Shown here piece after piece: positions 26,693-34,718 of a stretch of DNA of 64,000 nt (the stretch's first letter is position 1; each line of letters opens with the position of its first letter). The DNA comes from Fimbriimonadaceae bacterium (GTDB lineage Bacteria > Armatimonadota > Fimbriimonadia > Fimbriimonadales > Fimbriimonadaceae), in assembly GCA_019454105.1 (NCBI GenBank), contig CP075364.1:1925362-1989361 (forward strand), written 5' to 3'. The notes beneath the pieces were generated by a model, which saw only the letters and a program-made list of their open reading frames with translations, searched no databases and was not told where the DNA came from. The position numbers and the translations under genes were made by a program.

Positions 26693-27247
26693 TCAGCGGC
26701 TGTCGGAATCTTTGACGAACTTCAAGACCGTGCCGTTGATGCAGTACCGAAGGCCCGTGGGCGGCGGACCGTCGTCGAACACGTGACCCAGGTGCCCGTC
26801 GCACCTCGCGCAGAGCACTTCTGTCCTCACCATGCCATAGCCCGTGTCCTTCTTATACCAGACCGCGTCGTCCGCGGCCGGCTCGGTGTAAGAAGGCCAG
26901 CCCGTCCCCGAATTAAACTTACGGCCCGCCTTGAAAAGAGGCAGGTCGCAGCCAACGCAATGGTAGGCGCCGGCGCCTTTGTCCTCCAGGTTGATCCCGC
27001 AGAAGGGGCGCTCCGTGCCCTTGCCTCGGAGAATCTGATACTGCTCGGGGGTCAGCCTCGCCTTCCACTCGTCCTCGGACAAGACGAGCTTGTCGGAGCG
27101 CTTAGGGCTCGTTTGGTCAAAATTCATGACTGTCTTGGTCTGCTGCTCGGCAGACTGGGATTCAGGCGCTTCGACCTTCGGGCGGCCCAACAGCGCAAAG
27201 ACACTGACGGCGGCCACCACCACACCCAGAACGACGAGCGGCTTCAT
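26693..27247 (-). CDS. msrB: Peptide-methionine (R)-S-oxide reductase MsrB, membrane-anchored
   Basis: 184 aa. An N-terminal helix (VVLGVVVAAVSVFALLG) anchors or exports the enzyme. The MsrB domain has both zinc CxxC pairs (HCVGCDLPLF and LCARCDGHLGH), the NSGTGWPS motif, and the catalytic Cys in RYCINGTVLKF, so it looks active. It would repair methionine-R-sulfoxide in envelope proteins. The start is ATG 27247 with AGAAGAG upstream. It lies beside another secreted protein and OsmC, a small oxidative-stress grouping. Confidence 0.95.
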   Translation of the reverse strand: MKPLVVLGVVVAAVSVFALLGRPKVEAPESQSAEQQTKTVMNFDQTSPKRSDKLVLSEDEWKARLTPEQYQILRGKGTERPFCGINLEDKGAGAYHCVGCDLPLFKAGRKFNSGTGWPSYTEPAADDAVWYKKDTGYGMVRTEVLCARCDGHLGHVFDDGPPPTGLRYCINGTVLKFVKDSDSR

Positions 27248-27262
27248 CTCTTCTGCTGAATG

Positions 27263-28264
27263 TTATGCCGCTCGGGCCAAAGAAGTTCCGAGGGCCTGTC
27301 CATCGGCCCGTAAGCTCCGAGTGAGAGCTTGGGGCCGCCCCAGCAGATAGCCTTGCCCATAGTCGGCTCCAGCGCGCGCGCCGAACCGCCATTGCGAATC
27401 GGTCTCGATTCCTTCGATCACTACCTTGGCCCCCGTGCCTTTCGCCAACTTGACGAGGCCTGAGACCAGATCGAGACAACCCGCCGCCTCTTGTTGACGC
27501 ACCAGCGACCCGTCGATCTTCACGAAATCGGGCTGAAGTGCGACGATGTTCGTGAGGGCCCCATAGCCCGATCCGACGTCGTCCAAGGCGAACAAGGCCC
27601 CCATCTCATTGATTTCGAGTCGGATTTTGGCGAGCACCGAAACGGCCGGCAGTGGCTCGCTTTCGACCATTTCGAACACGATCCTGCCTGGGTCGATCCC
27701 GGTTTCCCTGATGACGTCCCGTGCTGCCTCGAGAACGGAGCCCGCACCAGCAAGCGAACTCGGCTGGACGTTCACGTAAAGCCTTTGGTCTTCCTGAAGA
27801 CAGGAGCTGCCTTCGCGGATCGCTGCTTGGACGGCTTGGCGATCGAACTGACGCAGGACGCCGAATGCCTTTGCCGCCTCAATCAGCTCCCCTCCACTGA
27901 CGAGGCGGCTGGCAATCTCGGCACGGGCCACGGCTTCAAAGCCGATGACCTGCTGGTCAGAAAATGAGACGATGGGTTGAAAGTGGCAGAAGACGCTTTG
28001 TTCCCAGAGCAGTTCAGGGAACCACGGACAGGTGAGAATTCGCTCCAGACGGTCCAACGAGAGCCGGTCGCTCTGTATCCCGATGAGACGGGCTGACCAG
28101 AGCGCGCGGACGTCTGGCTCCAGGCCGCCAGTGTAGGCAAGGGACTCGGCCGCCCAGTCGGGCCCCAAGAACGACTTCCCTTTCGACTGCCGACCACTGG
28201 CGCCTTCTTCCGAAAGCGGGAGAAGCAGGACTCCTTGGGCCATGGCGAGAGCGTCGAGGGTCAT
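27263..28264 (-). CDS. EAL-domain protein, probable cyclic-di-GMP phosphodiesterase
   Basis: 333 aa. A short N-terminal part (about 85 residues) of unknown type precedes an EAL domain. The motif itself is EAV (GFEAVARAE). Metal and catalytic positions seem kept: Asn in YVNVQPSSL, Glu in FEMVESEPL, two Asp in LDDVGSGYG, Lys in FVKIDGSLV and Glu in VIEGIET. Activity is therefore likely, though the changed first motif leaves some doubt. No GGDEF domain is fused and none is in the window. The start could also be the Met seven codons downstream. Confidence 0.85.
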   Translation of the reverse strand: MTLDALAMAQGVLLLPLSEEGASGRQSKGKSFLGPDWAAESLAYTGGLEPDVRALWSARLIGIQSDRLSLDRLERILTCPWFPELLWEQSVFCHFQPIVSFSDQQVIGFEAVARAEIASRLVSGGELIEAAKAFGVLRQFDRQAVQAAIREGSSCLQEDQRLYVNVQPSSLAGAGSVLEAARDVIRETGIDPGRIVFEMVESEPLPAVSVLAKIRLEINEMGALFALDDVGSGYGALTNIVALQPDFVKIDGSLVRQQEAAGCLDLVSGLVKLAKGTGAKVVIEGIETDSQWRFGARAGADYGQGYLLGRPQALTRSLRADGQALGTSLARAA

Positions 28265-28399
28265 TCTGACTCGGTTTCGGACAGGCTCATGGATTCGAGC
28301 CTGGGAGCCGTCATACGGGTATCTTCGGCGTCCGCACGCTGGCTTCTCAGGGCCGACTCCGTGCCGATCGTCCTCACTGGACTCAAATCAAGGTGTCAA

Positions 28400-29581
28400 A
28401 TGCTTCATGAAGTCAGGCTTAAGAGGGGCAAAGAGCGCAAGATCACGCGCTTCTACCCTTGGGCTCAAAAAGGAGAGTGTCAAGCCGAAGGATTGGAGGA
28501 TGGCCAGACCGCCCGTCTGGTGGACGCCGACGGCAAGTTCTTGGCGACGGGAACCTGGAACTCGCAGAGCCGCTTTCAGTTTCGCGTGTTCTCACTGACG
28601 GAAGAGCCTCTCGACGAAGCGTTCTTCCTGAGGCGGTTCCAGACCGCTGTGTCCAGGCGCCAGGCGCTCGGCTTTCAAGGAAAGGACGGCCCCCTGGCCT
28701 CCACCGACGCTTGCAGGATCGTGTCCAGCGAGGCCGACCAAGTCCCGGGCCTCGTCGTCGACCAATACGGTCCTTTCCTCATCGTTCAAGTCCGCTCCCT
28801 TGGGATGGAGCGCCTCCGCGACCAGTGGCTCGGGCCCCTCATCGAAGCGACGGGCTGCCAAGGCGTCATGGAACGGAGCGAGATGGCAGGGCGAGAGGAA
28901 GAGGGGCTTGGCCCCCGGGCTGGCCTGATGTATGGCGAAGTCCCGGAAGAGACGGAGATCACCGAGAACGGCGTCCGACACGTCGTACCCCTTGTCCACG
29001 GGCTCAAAACAGGCTTTTACCTGGACCAGCGCGAGACCCGGCGCCAGTTCTCGGCGAGGGTCCGGCCAGGCGACAAGGTGCTCGACGCGTTCTGTTACAC
29101 GGGCGCGTTCTCCCTCGCGGCGGCCAACCAAGGGGCCCTTGCCTACGGTGTCGACCGCCACACCCTCGCTATCGAGACCGCCCGGAGGTCGGCCGCCCTC
29201 AACAAGCTGGAAGCTGTGTTCGTCGAGGCGAACGCCTTTGACTATCTGGTGCAAGACGCTCTCGGGCCCTATGACTGGATCGTCCTCGATCCTCCCGCCA
29301 TCGCGAAAACGGCAGAGAAGCGCGACTCGCTCAAGTGGGCCGTGTGGCGACTGGTGCACGACGCGTTGCCTCTCCTGAGGCCAGGAGGCACGATGATCGT
29401 GTGCGCCTGCACTTATCAGTTGTCCGTCCATGAAACGATCGAGACCTGCCGACTGGCGGCAGGCGACCGGGGCGTCCGCATCGACCTTGACCGGGTGACG
29501 CTGCAGGACCTCGATCATCCGGCCCCCGTCTGGTTCCCCGAGGCCCTTTACCTCAAATGTGTCTGGATAACTCGCACCTGA
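28400..29581 (+). CDS. Class I SAM-dependent rRNA (cytosine-C5) methyltransferase, RlmI-like
   Basis: 393 aa from ATG 28400, which has AAGGTG upstream. An N-terminal PUA domain (LKRGKERKITRFYPWAQKGE) is followed by a linker domain and a Rossmann methyltransferase with VLDAFCYTGAFSLAAA (SAM site) and the catalytic-side motif IVLDPPAIAKTA. This plan matches RlmI/YccW, which makes m5C1962 in 23S rRNA. The 135-bp gap to the divergent EAL gene holds no gene. Confidence 0.9.
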   Translation: MLHEVRLKRGKERKITRFYPWAQKGECQAEGLEDGQTARLVDADGKFLATGTWNSQSRFQFRVFSLTEEPLDEAFFLRRFQTAVSRRQALGFQGKDGPLASTDACRIVSSEADQVPGLVVDQYGPFLIVQVRSLGMERLRDQWLGPLIEATGCQGVMERSEMAGREEEGLGPRAGLMYGEVPEETEITENGVRHVVPLVHGLKTGFYLDQRETRRQFSARVRPGDKVLDAFCYTGAFSLAAANQGALAYGVDRHTLAIETARRSAALNKLEAVFVEANAFDYLVQDALGPYDWIVLDPPAIAKTAEKRDSLKWAVWRLVHDALPLLRPGGTMIVCACTYQLSVHETIETCRLAAGDRGVRIDLDRVTLQDLDHPAPVWFPEALYLKCVWITRT

Positions 29582-29633
29582 GGGCTGGCCCTTGTGACCG
29601 AAGCCGCCAAAGATGTATGATAATGAGGCTAGC

Positions 29634-29725
29634 GGACAGATGGCTGAGTGGACGAAAGCGCCCGCCTGCTAAGTGGGTAGGGGGGGAAACCCCCCTCTCG
29701 GGTTCGAATCCCGATCTGTCCGCCA
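29634..29725 (+). tRNA. tRNA-Ser (anticodon GCT)
   Basis: A 92-nt class II tRNA: acceptor GGACAGA/TCTGTCC, the TGGCTGAG start of the D-arm, anticodon loop CTGCTAA, long variable arm with G/C stem, discriminator G and encoded CCA. Confidence 0.95.
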
Positions 29726-29736
29726 GAAGCATCGCC

Positions 29737-30747
29737 ATGAGGCCGCTCGCCCTCGGACTCCTTGTTCTCTGGGGATCGTTCGCTCCCGCTCAGGATCTTG
29801 AGACTTACTTGCGCCTGAGAAAGCAGCACGGCATCGTCCAAGCGGCCGACGCCGACGCCTTGGCCGCCTTTGTCGGTAAGCGGGTCTTCGAGATCCGTGG
29901 CACTGTCCGGGGGATCGTGAAAGGTAGCGACGGCGAGCTGCTCATCTTGGACTCGGCCGAGTCCGGCCAGCACTTCGTCCGGGCCCAATCGGCTCCAGAA
30001 TGGTTGCGACACGGGGCCGTGCCTGCGAGAATGATCGTCAGAGCCCAACGCGAGTCCGAGACAGGGCCTCTCAACGCCGAGCTGCTTGGCGCCGCTCCTG
30101 AGTCGGACGTCGCCGCAAGGGAGCGAAAGGCCGCTCCGAAGCCCAAGGTGGCGAGCAGCTCTGGTTCCACGACCTCCCGATCAGGCAGGCGCCCGCCTTC
30201 GATGCCCGGCAATCTGCCGAGCGTCCAAGACCCGGTGGTCGAGCCACGATCCCAGATCTCGCCTCGGTTGGCCGAGATCCATCCGAGCTACGCGCGGTTC
30301 ATCCGCCGGCACAATCCGAAGCTCTCAGCCGCCATGGCCGACCGCATCGCCGAGAACATTCTGCTCTACAGCGCCCATTTTGGCGTCGACCCACGGCTCA
30401 TCATGGCGATCGTGATGACCGAAAGCGACTTCAGGCCGGAGACGACCAGCCACAAGGGAGCGATGGGTCTTGGCCAGTTGATGCCTGTGAACGTCAAGGA
30501 ACTTGGTTTGTCGAACGGCTATGACATCGACCAGAACCTCTACGGGACCGTCAAACTGGTGAGGGGTCACCTGGAAAAGTACAACTCGCGCACCGGAGAC
30601 TCCTTTGAGGCTCTTGTGCTCGCCCTTGCGGGCTATAACGCCGGTGATGGGGCTGTCAAAAGGCACGGCGGGGTCCCGCCCTACCGTGAGACGCAAAACT
30701 ACGTCAAAAAAGTCATCGAGCGCTACGCTCAACTGACGGGCCGATGA
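29737..30747 (+). CDS. Secreted lytic transglycosylase (SLT / goose-lysozyme-like domain)
   Basis: 336 aa from ATG 29737, right after tRNA-Ser. A signal peptide (ALGLLVLWGSFAPAQ) is followed by a beta-rich domain, a Ser/Pro/Arg-rich linker, and a C-terminal SLT domain from about residue 190. The catalytic Glu is in IVMTESDFRPE; MGLGQLMP and LALAGYNAGDGAV are the other family motifs. It should cut peptidoglycan strands in the envelope. Its stop overlaps the next gene by ATGA, an odd partner for a cytoplasmic tRNA-binding protein. Confidence 0.9.
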   Translation: MRPLALGLLVLWGSFAPAQDLETYLRLRKQHGIVQAADADALAAFVGKRVFEIRGTVRGIVKGSDGELLILDSAESGQHFVRAQSAPEWLRHGAVPARMIVRAQRESETGPLNAELLGAAPESDVAARERKAAPKPKVASSSGSTTSRSGRRPPSMPGNLPSVQDPVVEPRSQISPRLAEIHPSYARFIRRHNPKLSAAMADRIAENILLYSAHFGVDPRLIMAIVMTESDFRPETTSHKGAMGLGQLMPVNVKELGLSNGYDIDQNLYGTVKLVRGHLEKYNSRTGDSFEALVLALAGYNAGDGAVKRHGGVPPYRETQNYVKKVIERYAQLTGR

Positions 30748-31076
30748 CAGCCACCTGGGACGACTTCGCCAAGATCGAGATCCGGGTGGGGACGGTGGTG
30801 CGAGCCGAAGAGTTCCCCGAAGCCAAAAAGCCCGCTTACAAGCTTTGGATCAATTTTGGCGACCACGGCGTCAAGGCCTCGAGCGCGCAGATCACGGGGC
30901 TGTACAGAACCGAGAGTCTGCTCGGGCGCCAGGTCGTCGCGATCGTCAACCTCCCTCCCAAACAGATCGGTCCATTCGTCAGCGAGTGCCTCGTCACTGG
31001 ATTCGACGACAAGCAAGGAAACGTGGTCCTATTGAGCCCAGACAGCCCCGTTCCGAACGGCCAGCGTCTCTACTGA
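30744..31076 (+). CDS. csaA: CsaA-type tRNA-binding-domain protein
   Basis: 110 aa, entirely a tRNA-binding OB fold like CsaA and the C-terminal domain of bacterial MetRS. The start TWDDFAKIEIRVGTVVRAE, the middle VNLPPKQIGPFVSE, and the end ALL/VVLLSPDSPVPNG match the family. CsaA has been proposed as an export chaperone, which fits its overlap (ATGA) with a secreted enzyme gene. Confidence 0.88.
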   Translation: MTATWDDFAKIEIRVGTVVRAEEFPEAKKPAYKLWINFGDHGVKASSAQITGLYRTESLLGRQVVAIVNLPPKQIGPFVSECLVTGFDDKQGNVVLLSPDSPVPNGQRLY

Positions 31077-31235
31077 GGCGGACGGCCCAGATGTTAACAC
31101 GGGGGTCTCCCGAGAACCTGTCCGGAAGCCCGGCGAGACAACAATTACCGCAGTCGTCCTGGTATCATGAAGAGGAACGGGCTTCGCGAGCGACTGGGGG
31201 CAGGCGCGCGAAGAAGGCCGCAGGGATGATTGCAG

Positions 31236-31568
31236 ATGGTTTATCGGCCAATTCGTTACGAGCAGATGATGAAGGCCTCAGAGGGTCTTGACGTAAGAGC
31301 CCGCCGAATGTTCGACGGCATGGCGATCTATAACGGCGAAAAGATGTTCGCCTACTTGGTTGGAGAAGACATCGGGCTGAAGCTGTCGCCCGGAGACTTC
31401 GAGCAGGCCATCAGCCTGCCAGGGGCAGAGCCGCTTCGGGCGAACCCGGACGCAGAGCCCATGCGCGAATACGTCCGTATGCCCAAGAGCGTGTTGGACA
31501 ACTACGAATCTTTCTGTGTCTGGGTGCAAAAGAGCGCTGGCTACGTCTCGGGCCATATGGTTCACTGA
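31236..31568 (+). CDS. TfoX N-terminal domain protein
   Basis: 110 aa. A TfoX-N-like fold: RRMFDGMAIYNGEKMFAYLV near the start, then LKLSPGDFEQAI and a closing helix. There is no TfoX C-terminal domain. Such stand-alone proteins are common, with unclear roles; competence control cannot be assumed. ATG 31236 is chosen; the TTG at 31230 is possible. TATCAT at 31163-31168 could be a promoter with a leader of about 60 bases. Confidence 0.7.
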   Translation: MVYRPIRYEQMMKASEGLDVRARRMFDGMAIYNGEKMFAYLVGEDIGLKLSPGDFEQAISLPGAEPLRANPDAEPMREYVRMPKSVLDNYESFCVWVQKSAGYVSGHMVH

Positions 31569-31595
31569 GGCGACCGACCTTCAAAGGAGCAAGTT

Positions 31596-31619
31596 GGAGC
31601 CGACCTGGAGGTCGGCTCC
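31596..31619 (+). terminator. Intrinsic terminator after the TfoX-N gene
   Basis: GGAGCCGACC and GGTCGGCTCC form a perfect 10-bp stem with a tgga loop, followed by gtccatttta. It ends only 22 bases before the pfkA start, so the pfkA promoter must overlap it or lie upstream; attenuation of pfkA is possible. Confidence 0.75.
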
Positions 31620-31641
31620 GTCCATTTTAAGTGGGTAAGAC

Positions 31642-32604
31642 GTGAAGCGGATCGGTGTCATGACGAGCGGCGGTGACTCGCCGGGAATGAATGCGGCCGT
31701 GAGGGGAGTCGTCCGGGCTGCATTGGGCCGAGGGTCCGAAGTCACTGGCTACCTACACGGCTGGCAAGGGGTCATCGACCGGGAATCGATGGACATGAGT
31801 TCCAAGTCGGTCGGCGGCATCATCTACCAAGGCGGAACCATCCTGCGCACGGCGCGATCGGCCGTGTTCCGCACGCCTGAAGGACGCCAAGAGGCCAGGC
31901 AGAGCCTACATGAGTCCGGCATCGAGGGCCTGGTCGTCATTGGGGGTGACGGCTCTCTCACCGGCGCCCGGATCTTTGGCGAGGAGTTCGAGTTTCCCGT
32001 CGTCGGCGTGCCCGGCTCGATCGACAACGACATCGCGGGCACCGACTTCTCCATCGGGTTCGACACGGCCGTCAACACAGCATTGGGCGCGATCGACAAA
32101 GTCAGGGACACCGCTTACTCGCATGAACGTGTGTTCGTCATCGAAGTGATGGGGCGGGCCAACGGGTTCATCGCCCTCGAGGTCGCCCTGGCCTGCGGGG
32201 CCGAAGCCGTGATCGTTCCCGAAGTGCCGTACTCGCTCCTTGAGATATGCGACAACCTCCGCAAGATGCACAAGAAGGGGAAGCGGTCCTCCATCATTGT
32301 CGTGGCCGAAGGCGCGGCCAGGGCGAGCGACATCAAGGACTTCATCCAGTCCAACACGGGCTTCGAGGCCCGCTATCTGGTCTTGGGACACATGCAGCGG
32401 GGTGGGTCTCCGACCGCGTTCGACCGGGTTCTGGCCCTCCGTTTGGGCGCCATGGCGGCCAACCGTCTTCTCAGCGGGTTCCGAAGCGAGATGGTGGGGG
32501 TGGACGGTGAGAAACTCGTCAGCCACCCGCTTAGCTACGTCCTCAGCACAGAACGGACCATCGACCCTGAAAAGCTTTTGCTCGTCGATGTGATGGCCCA
32601 ATGA
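31642..32604 (+). CDS. pfkA: ATP-dependent 6-phosphofructokinase
   Basis: 320 aa, bacterial PFK-A length. It phosphorylates fructose 6-phosphate in glycolysis. Motifs are MTSGGDSPGMNAAVRG (nucleotide loop), IGGDGSLTGA with the Gly/Ser pattern of ATP rather than pyrophosphate enzymes, PGSIDNDIAGTDFSIGFDTA with the catalytic Asp, and EVMGRANGFIALE. The start is GTG 31642. The stop overlaps the next kinase gene as ATGA, so the two phosphofructokinase-type kinases are made together. Confidence 0.96.
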   Translation: MKRIGVMTSGGDSPGMNAAVRGVVRAALGRGSEVTGYLHGWQGVIDRESMDMSSKSVGGIIYQGGTILRTARSAVFRTPEGRQEARQSLHESGIEGLVVIGGDGSLTGARIFGEEFEFPVVGVPGSIDNDIAGTDFSIGFDTAVNTALGAIDKVRDTAYSHERVFVIEVMGRANGFIALEVALACGAEAVIVPEVPYSLLEICDNLRKMHKKGKRSSIIVVAEGAARASDIKDFIQSNTGFEARYLVLGHMQRGGSPTAFDRVLALRLGAMAANRLLSGFRSEMVGVDGEKLVSHPLSYVLSTERTIDPEKLLLVDVMAQ

Positions 32605-33551
32605 TCACATCGGTCACGCTCAATCCTTGCATCGACGAGACCCTGTTCGTCGACGGGTTGCTCGTGCACGACCGGAACGAGGTCCGACTGCTGGAGGTCG
32701 ATGCGGGCGGGAAGGGAGTCAACTTGTCCCGAATCGTCGCCGCTCTCGGGGGCGAGACGGTCGCCATCGGATTCCTCGGCGGGGGCCCCGGCGCGTTCAT
32801 CCGGCAGGTGCTTGACAGACAGGGAGTTCGGCACAGCTTCACCGAACTGGATCAAGACACTCGGACGAACTTCATCGTCGAAGATGGGTCGGGGCGACCC
32901 CCGACTGTCTTCACTCAGCGCGGACCGGACGTGACAGAAGTCCGATGGTCGGAGTTCTCCGGGTCGTTCGACAGTTGGTTACGGCAGTCCAAGTGGCTGG
33001 CGATCGGGGGATCGGTGCCCCCAGGCCTCGGGCCTGCCCATGTTGTCGAACTGGGTCGAAGCGCGCGCGCCCATGGCGTGCCGTGGTTCCTGGACGCCGA
33101 CGGGGACCTCTTCGCAGAGGGACTCAAGGCCGGGCCCGACCTGATCAAGCCGAACCGAGACGAGGCGGCCAGGTGGCTGGGGCACGCGGTCAAAGACCAG
33201 CAGGACGCCCTTGATGCGGCCTTGCGCTTTTTGGAGGCCCAAAGCCGGGCCGGGGCTCAAGACCCGACAGCGGTCGTTTCTCTTGGCTCGAAGGGAGCTG
33301 TGCTGGCGAGAGCCGAAGGCACTTGGGTCGGTTCACCGATCCGGGTCGAGCCAAAGAGCACGATCGGAAGCGGCGACTCGATGATCGGGGCGATGCTCCA
33401 CAGGCGGTGCCTTGGCGAAACCTGGCCAGAAGCCCTGGCTTGGGGCTTGGCGGCGGGAGCGGCCACGGCGATGACGGACGGCACCCAGATCGGCCAAAGG
33501 GCCGACATCGAACGACTGGCGTCCCAAGCCCTGGTGAATCGGACCTCCTGA
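32601..33551 (+). CDS. PfkB-family hexose kinase (1-phosphofructokinase / tagatose-6-phosphate kinase type)
   Basis: 316 aa ribokinase-fold kinase of the FruK/LacC/PfkB subgroup. It begins SVTLNPCIDET, has AGGKGVNLSRIVAALGG (substrate and lid) and ends with IGSGDSMIGAMLH, which carries the catalytic Asp. The exact substrate (fructose 1-phosphate, tagatose 6-phosphate or fructose 6-phosphate) is not readable. Translation is coupled to pfkA by ATGA, and no fructose PTS or tagatose gene is adjacent, which favours a second 6-phosphofructokinase (Pfk-2). Confidence 0.85.
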   Translation: MITSVTLNPCIDETLFVDGLLVHDRNEVRLLEVDAGGKGVNLSRIVAALGGETVAIGFLGGGPGAFIRQVLDRQGVRHSFTELDQDTRTNFIVEDGSGRPPTVFTQRGPDVTEVRWSEFSGSFDSWLRQSKWLAIGGSVPPGLGPAHVVELGRSARAHGVPWFLDADGDLFAEGLKAGPDLIKPNRDEAARWLGHAVKDQQDALDAALRFLEAQSRAGAQDPTAVVSLGSKGAVLARAEGTWVGSPIRVEPKSTIGSGDSMIGAMLHRRCLGETWPEALAWGLAAGAATAMTDGTQIGQRADIERLASQALVNRTS

Positions 33552-33587
33552 CCGACTGGCACCGGAGGCGGTATCCTCCAGCGCCCG

Positions 33588-33673
33588 GCCGGGGTGGCGG
33601 AATGGTAGACGCGGCGGTCTCAAAAACCGCTGGCCGCAAGGTCGTGCGGGTTCGAGTCCCGCTCCCGGCACCA
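33588..33673 (+). tRNA. tRNA-Leu (anticodon CAA)
   Basis: An 86-nt class II tRNA: acceptor GCCGGGG/TCCCGGC, anticodon stem GCGGT/ACCGC around loop CTCAAAA, long variable arm, discriminator A and encoded CCA. Confidence 0.95.
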
Positions 33674-33690
33674 GAGGATTCTTCTCGACC

Positions 33691-34620
33691 TTAGAAGTCG
33701 TCGCACCACCGGTAAGCGTCGATGACTTTCTGATCGCCGTCCTTGCCGCCCTGACTGTTGCCGTGCTCCATGCCTACGACGCCACTGAAACCTTTGGCAT
33801 GGATGTGCTTGAAGACGTTGCGGTAATTGACCTCGCCTGTGTTCGGTTCGTTTCGGCCCGGGTTGTCGCCCAGTTGGAAGTAAGCCACCTCAGACCAAGC
33901 AAGGTCGATGTTCGGGATCAGGTTGCCCTCCATGATCTGTTGGTGGTAGAGGTCAAAGAGGATCTTGCAAGCCGGGCTGTCCACTGCACGGCAGACCGTG
34001 AAGGCCTGATCGATGCGAGTCAAGAAGAGGTTCGGATGGTCGCGGAAATTGAGCGGCTCGAGAACCATCACGAGACCATGCGGCTCGAAGATCTCCGCCC
34101 CTCGGCGCAGGGCCTCGATCACGTTGGCCGTCTGAAATCCCGGGGCCAATGACGGCTGGACCGTGCCGGGCACGACCGTCATCCACTTGGCGTTGACCCT
34201 TTTGGCGACCTCGACCGACTCGCGGCACTCTTCAAGGAACTTGTCCCGGGCGTCCTGCTTACCGGAGGCGAGAGTCGTCCCCCATGCCGTGCCCATGTTC
34301 ACGACGAAGACGCCCATGGTGATCTCCAAGTCGGCCATAGCCTTGGCGAGCCTGTCTTGCTCCTCCTTGGGCCGTGACTTCATCCCGTTGTCCTCCCAGG
34401 CTTGGAACCCTTCGTCCGAGGCGAACTTGAGTTGGTCGACGAGGTCGGCCCCGGCCGAGTTCTGGAACATCCCAAAGTGGGGCGCGTATTTGAGTTTGAA
34501 TTTTCGGGGGTTCATGGGGTTCTGGAGCGGACTTGGCCGCGGCAAGCGGTCGATCCATGAGGCCCCGGCCAAAGCCGCGGCTCCTTGGATCACGTCACGT
34601 CGGGTCGGCCGATGTGCCAC
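33691..34620 (-). CDS. Tat-exported sugar isomerase-like TIM barrel (hydroxypyruvate isomerase family)
   Basis: 309 aa. The N-terminus RPTRRDVIQGAAALAGAS is a twin-arginine signal, so a folded, metal-containing enzyme is exported. The barrel resembles xylose-isomerase-like / hydroxypyruvate isomerase proteins: MVLEPLNFRDHP with the metal Glu, KILFDLYHQQIMEGNL, and a late GMEHGNSQGG. The physiological substrate outside the cytoplasm is unknown; related Tat-tagged proteins are common in Planctomycetes. The start is GTG 34620, with TAAGAT 6 bases upstream. Confidence 0.8.
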   Translation of the reverse strand: MAHRPTRRDVIQGAAALAGASWIDRLPRPSPLQNPMNPRKFKLKYAPHFGMFQNSAGADLVDQLKFASDEGFQAWEDNGMKSRPKEEQDRLAKAMADLEITMGVFVVNMGTAWGTTLASGKQDARDKFLEECRESVEVAKRVNAKWMTVVPGTVQPSLAPGFQTANVIEALRRGAEIFEPHGLVMVLEPLNFRDHPNLFLTRIDQAFTVCRAVDSPACKILFDLYHQQIMEGNLIPNIDLAWSEVAYFQLGDNPGRNEPNTGEVNYRNVFKHIHAKGFSGVVGMEHGNSQGGKDGDQKVIDAYRWCDDF

Positions 34621-34626
34621 GGAGGC

Positions 34627-34632
34627 ATCTTA
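34627..34632 (-). promoter_or_regulatory. -10-like box 6 nt before GTG 34620
   Basis: On the - strand TAAGAT, then gcctcc, then GTG. Confidence 0.45.
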
Positions 34633-34718
34633 CTCGCCTCCGCGCCCAAGAATCAGATCATTGATATTTCCGTCGCTAACTCCGGGGTCGCTGGCGCGTA
34701 CTAGACCTTGGCACCCCT

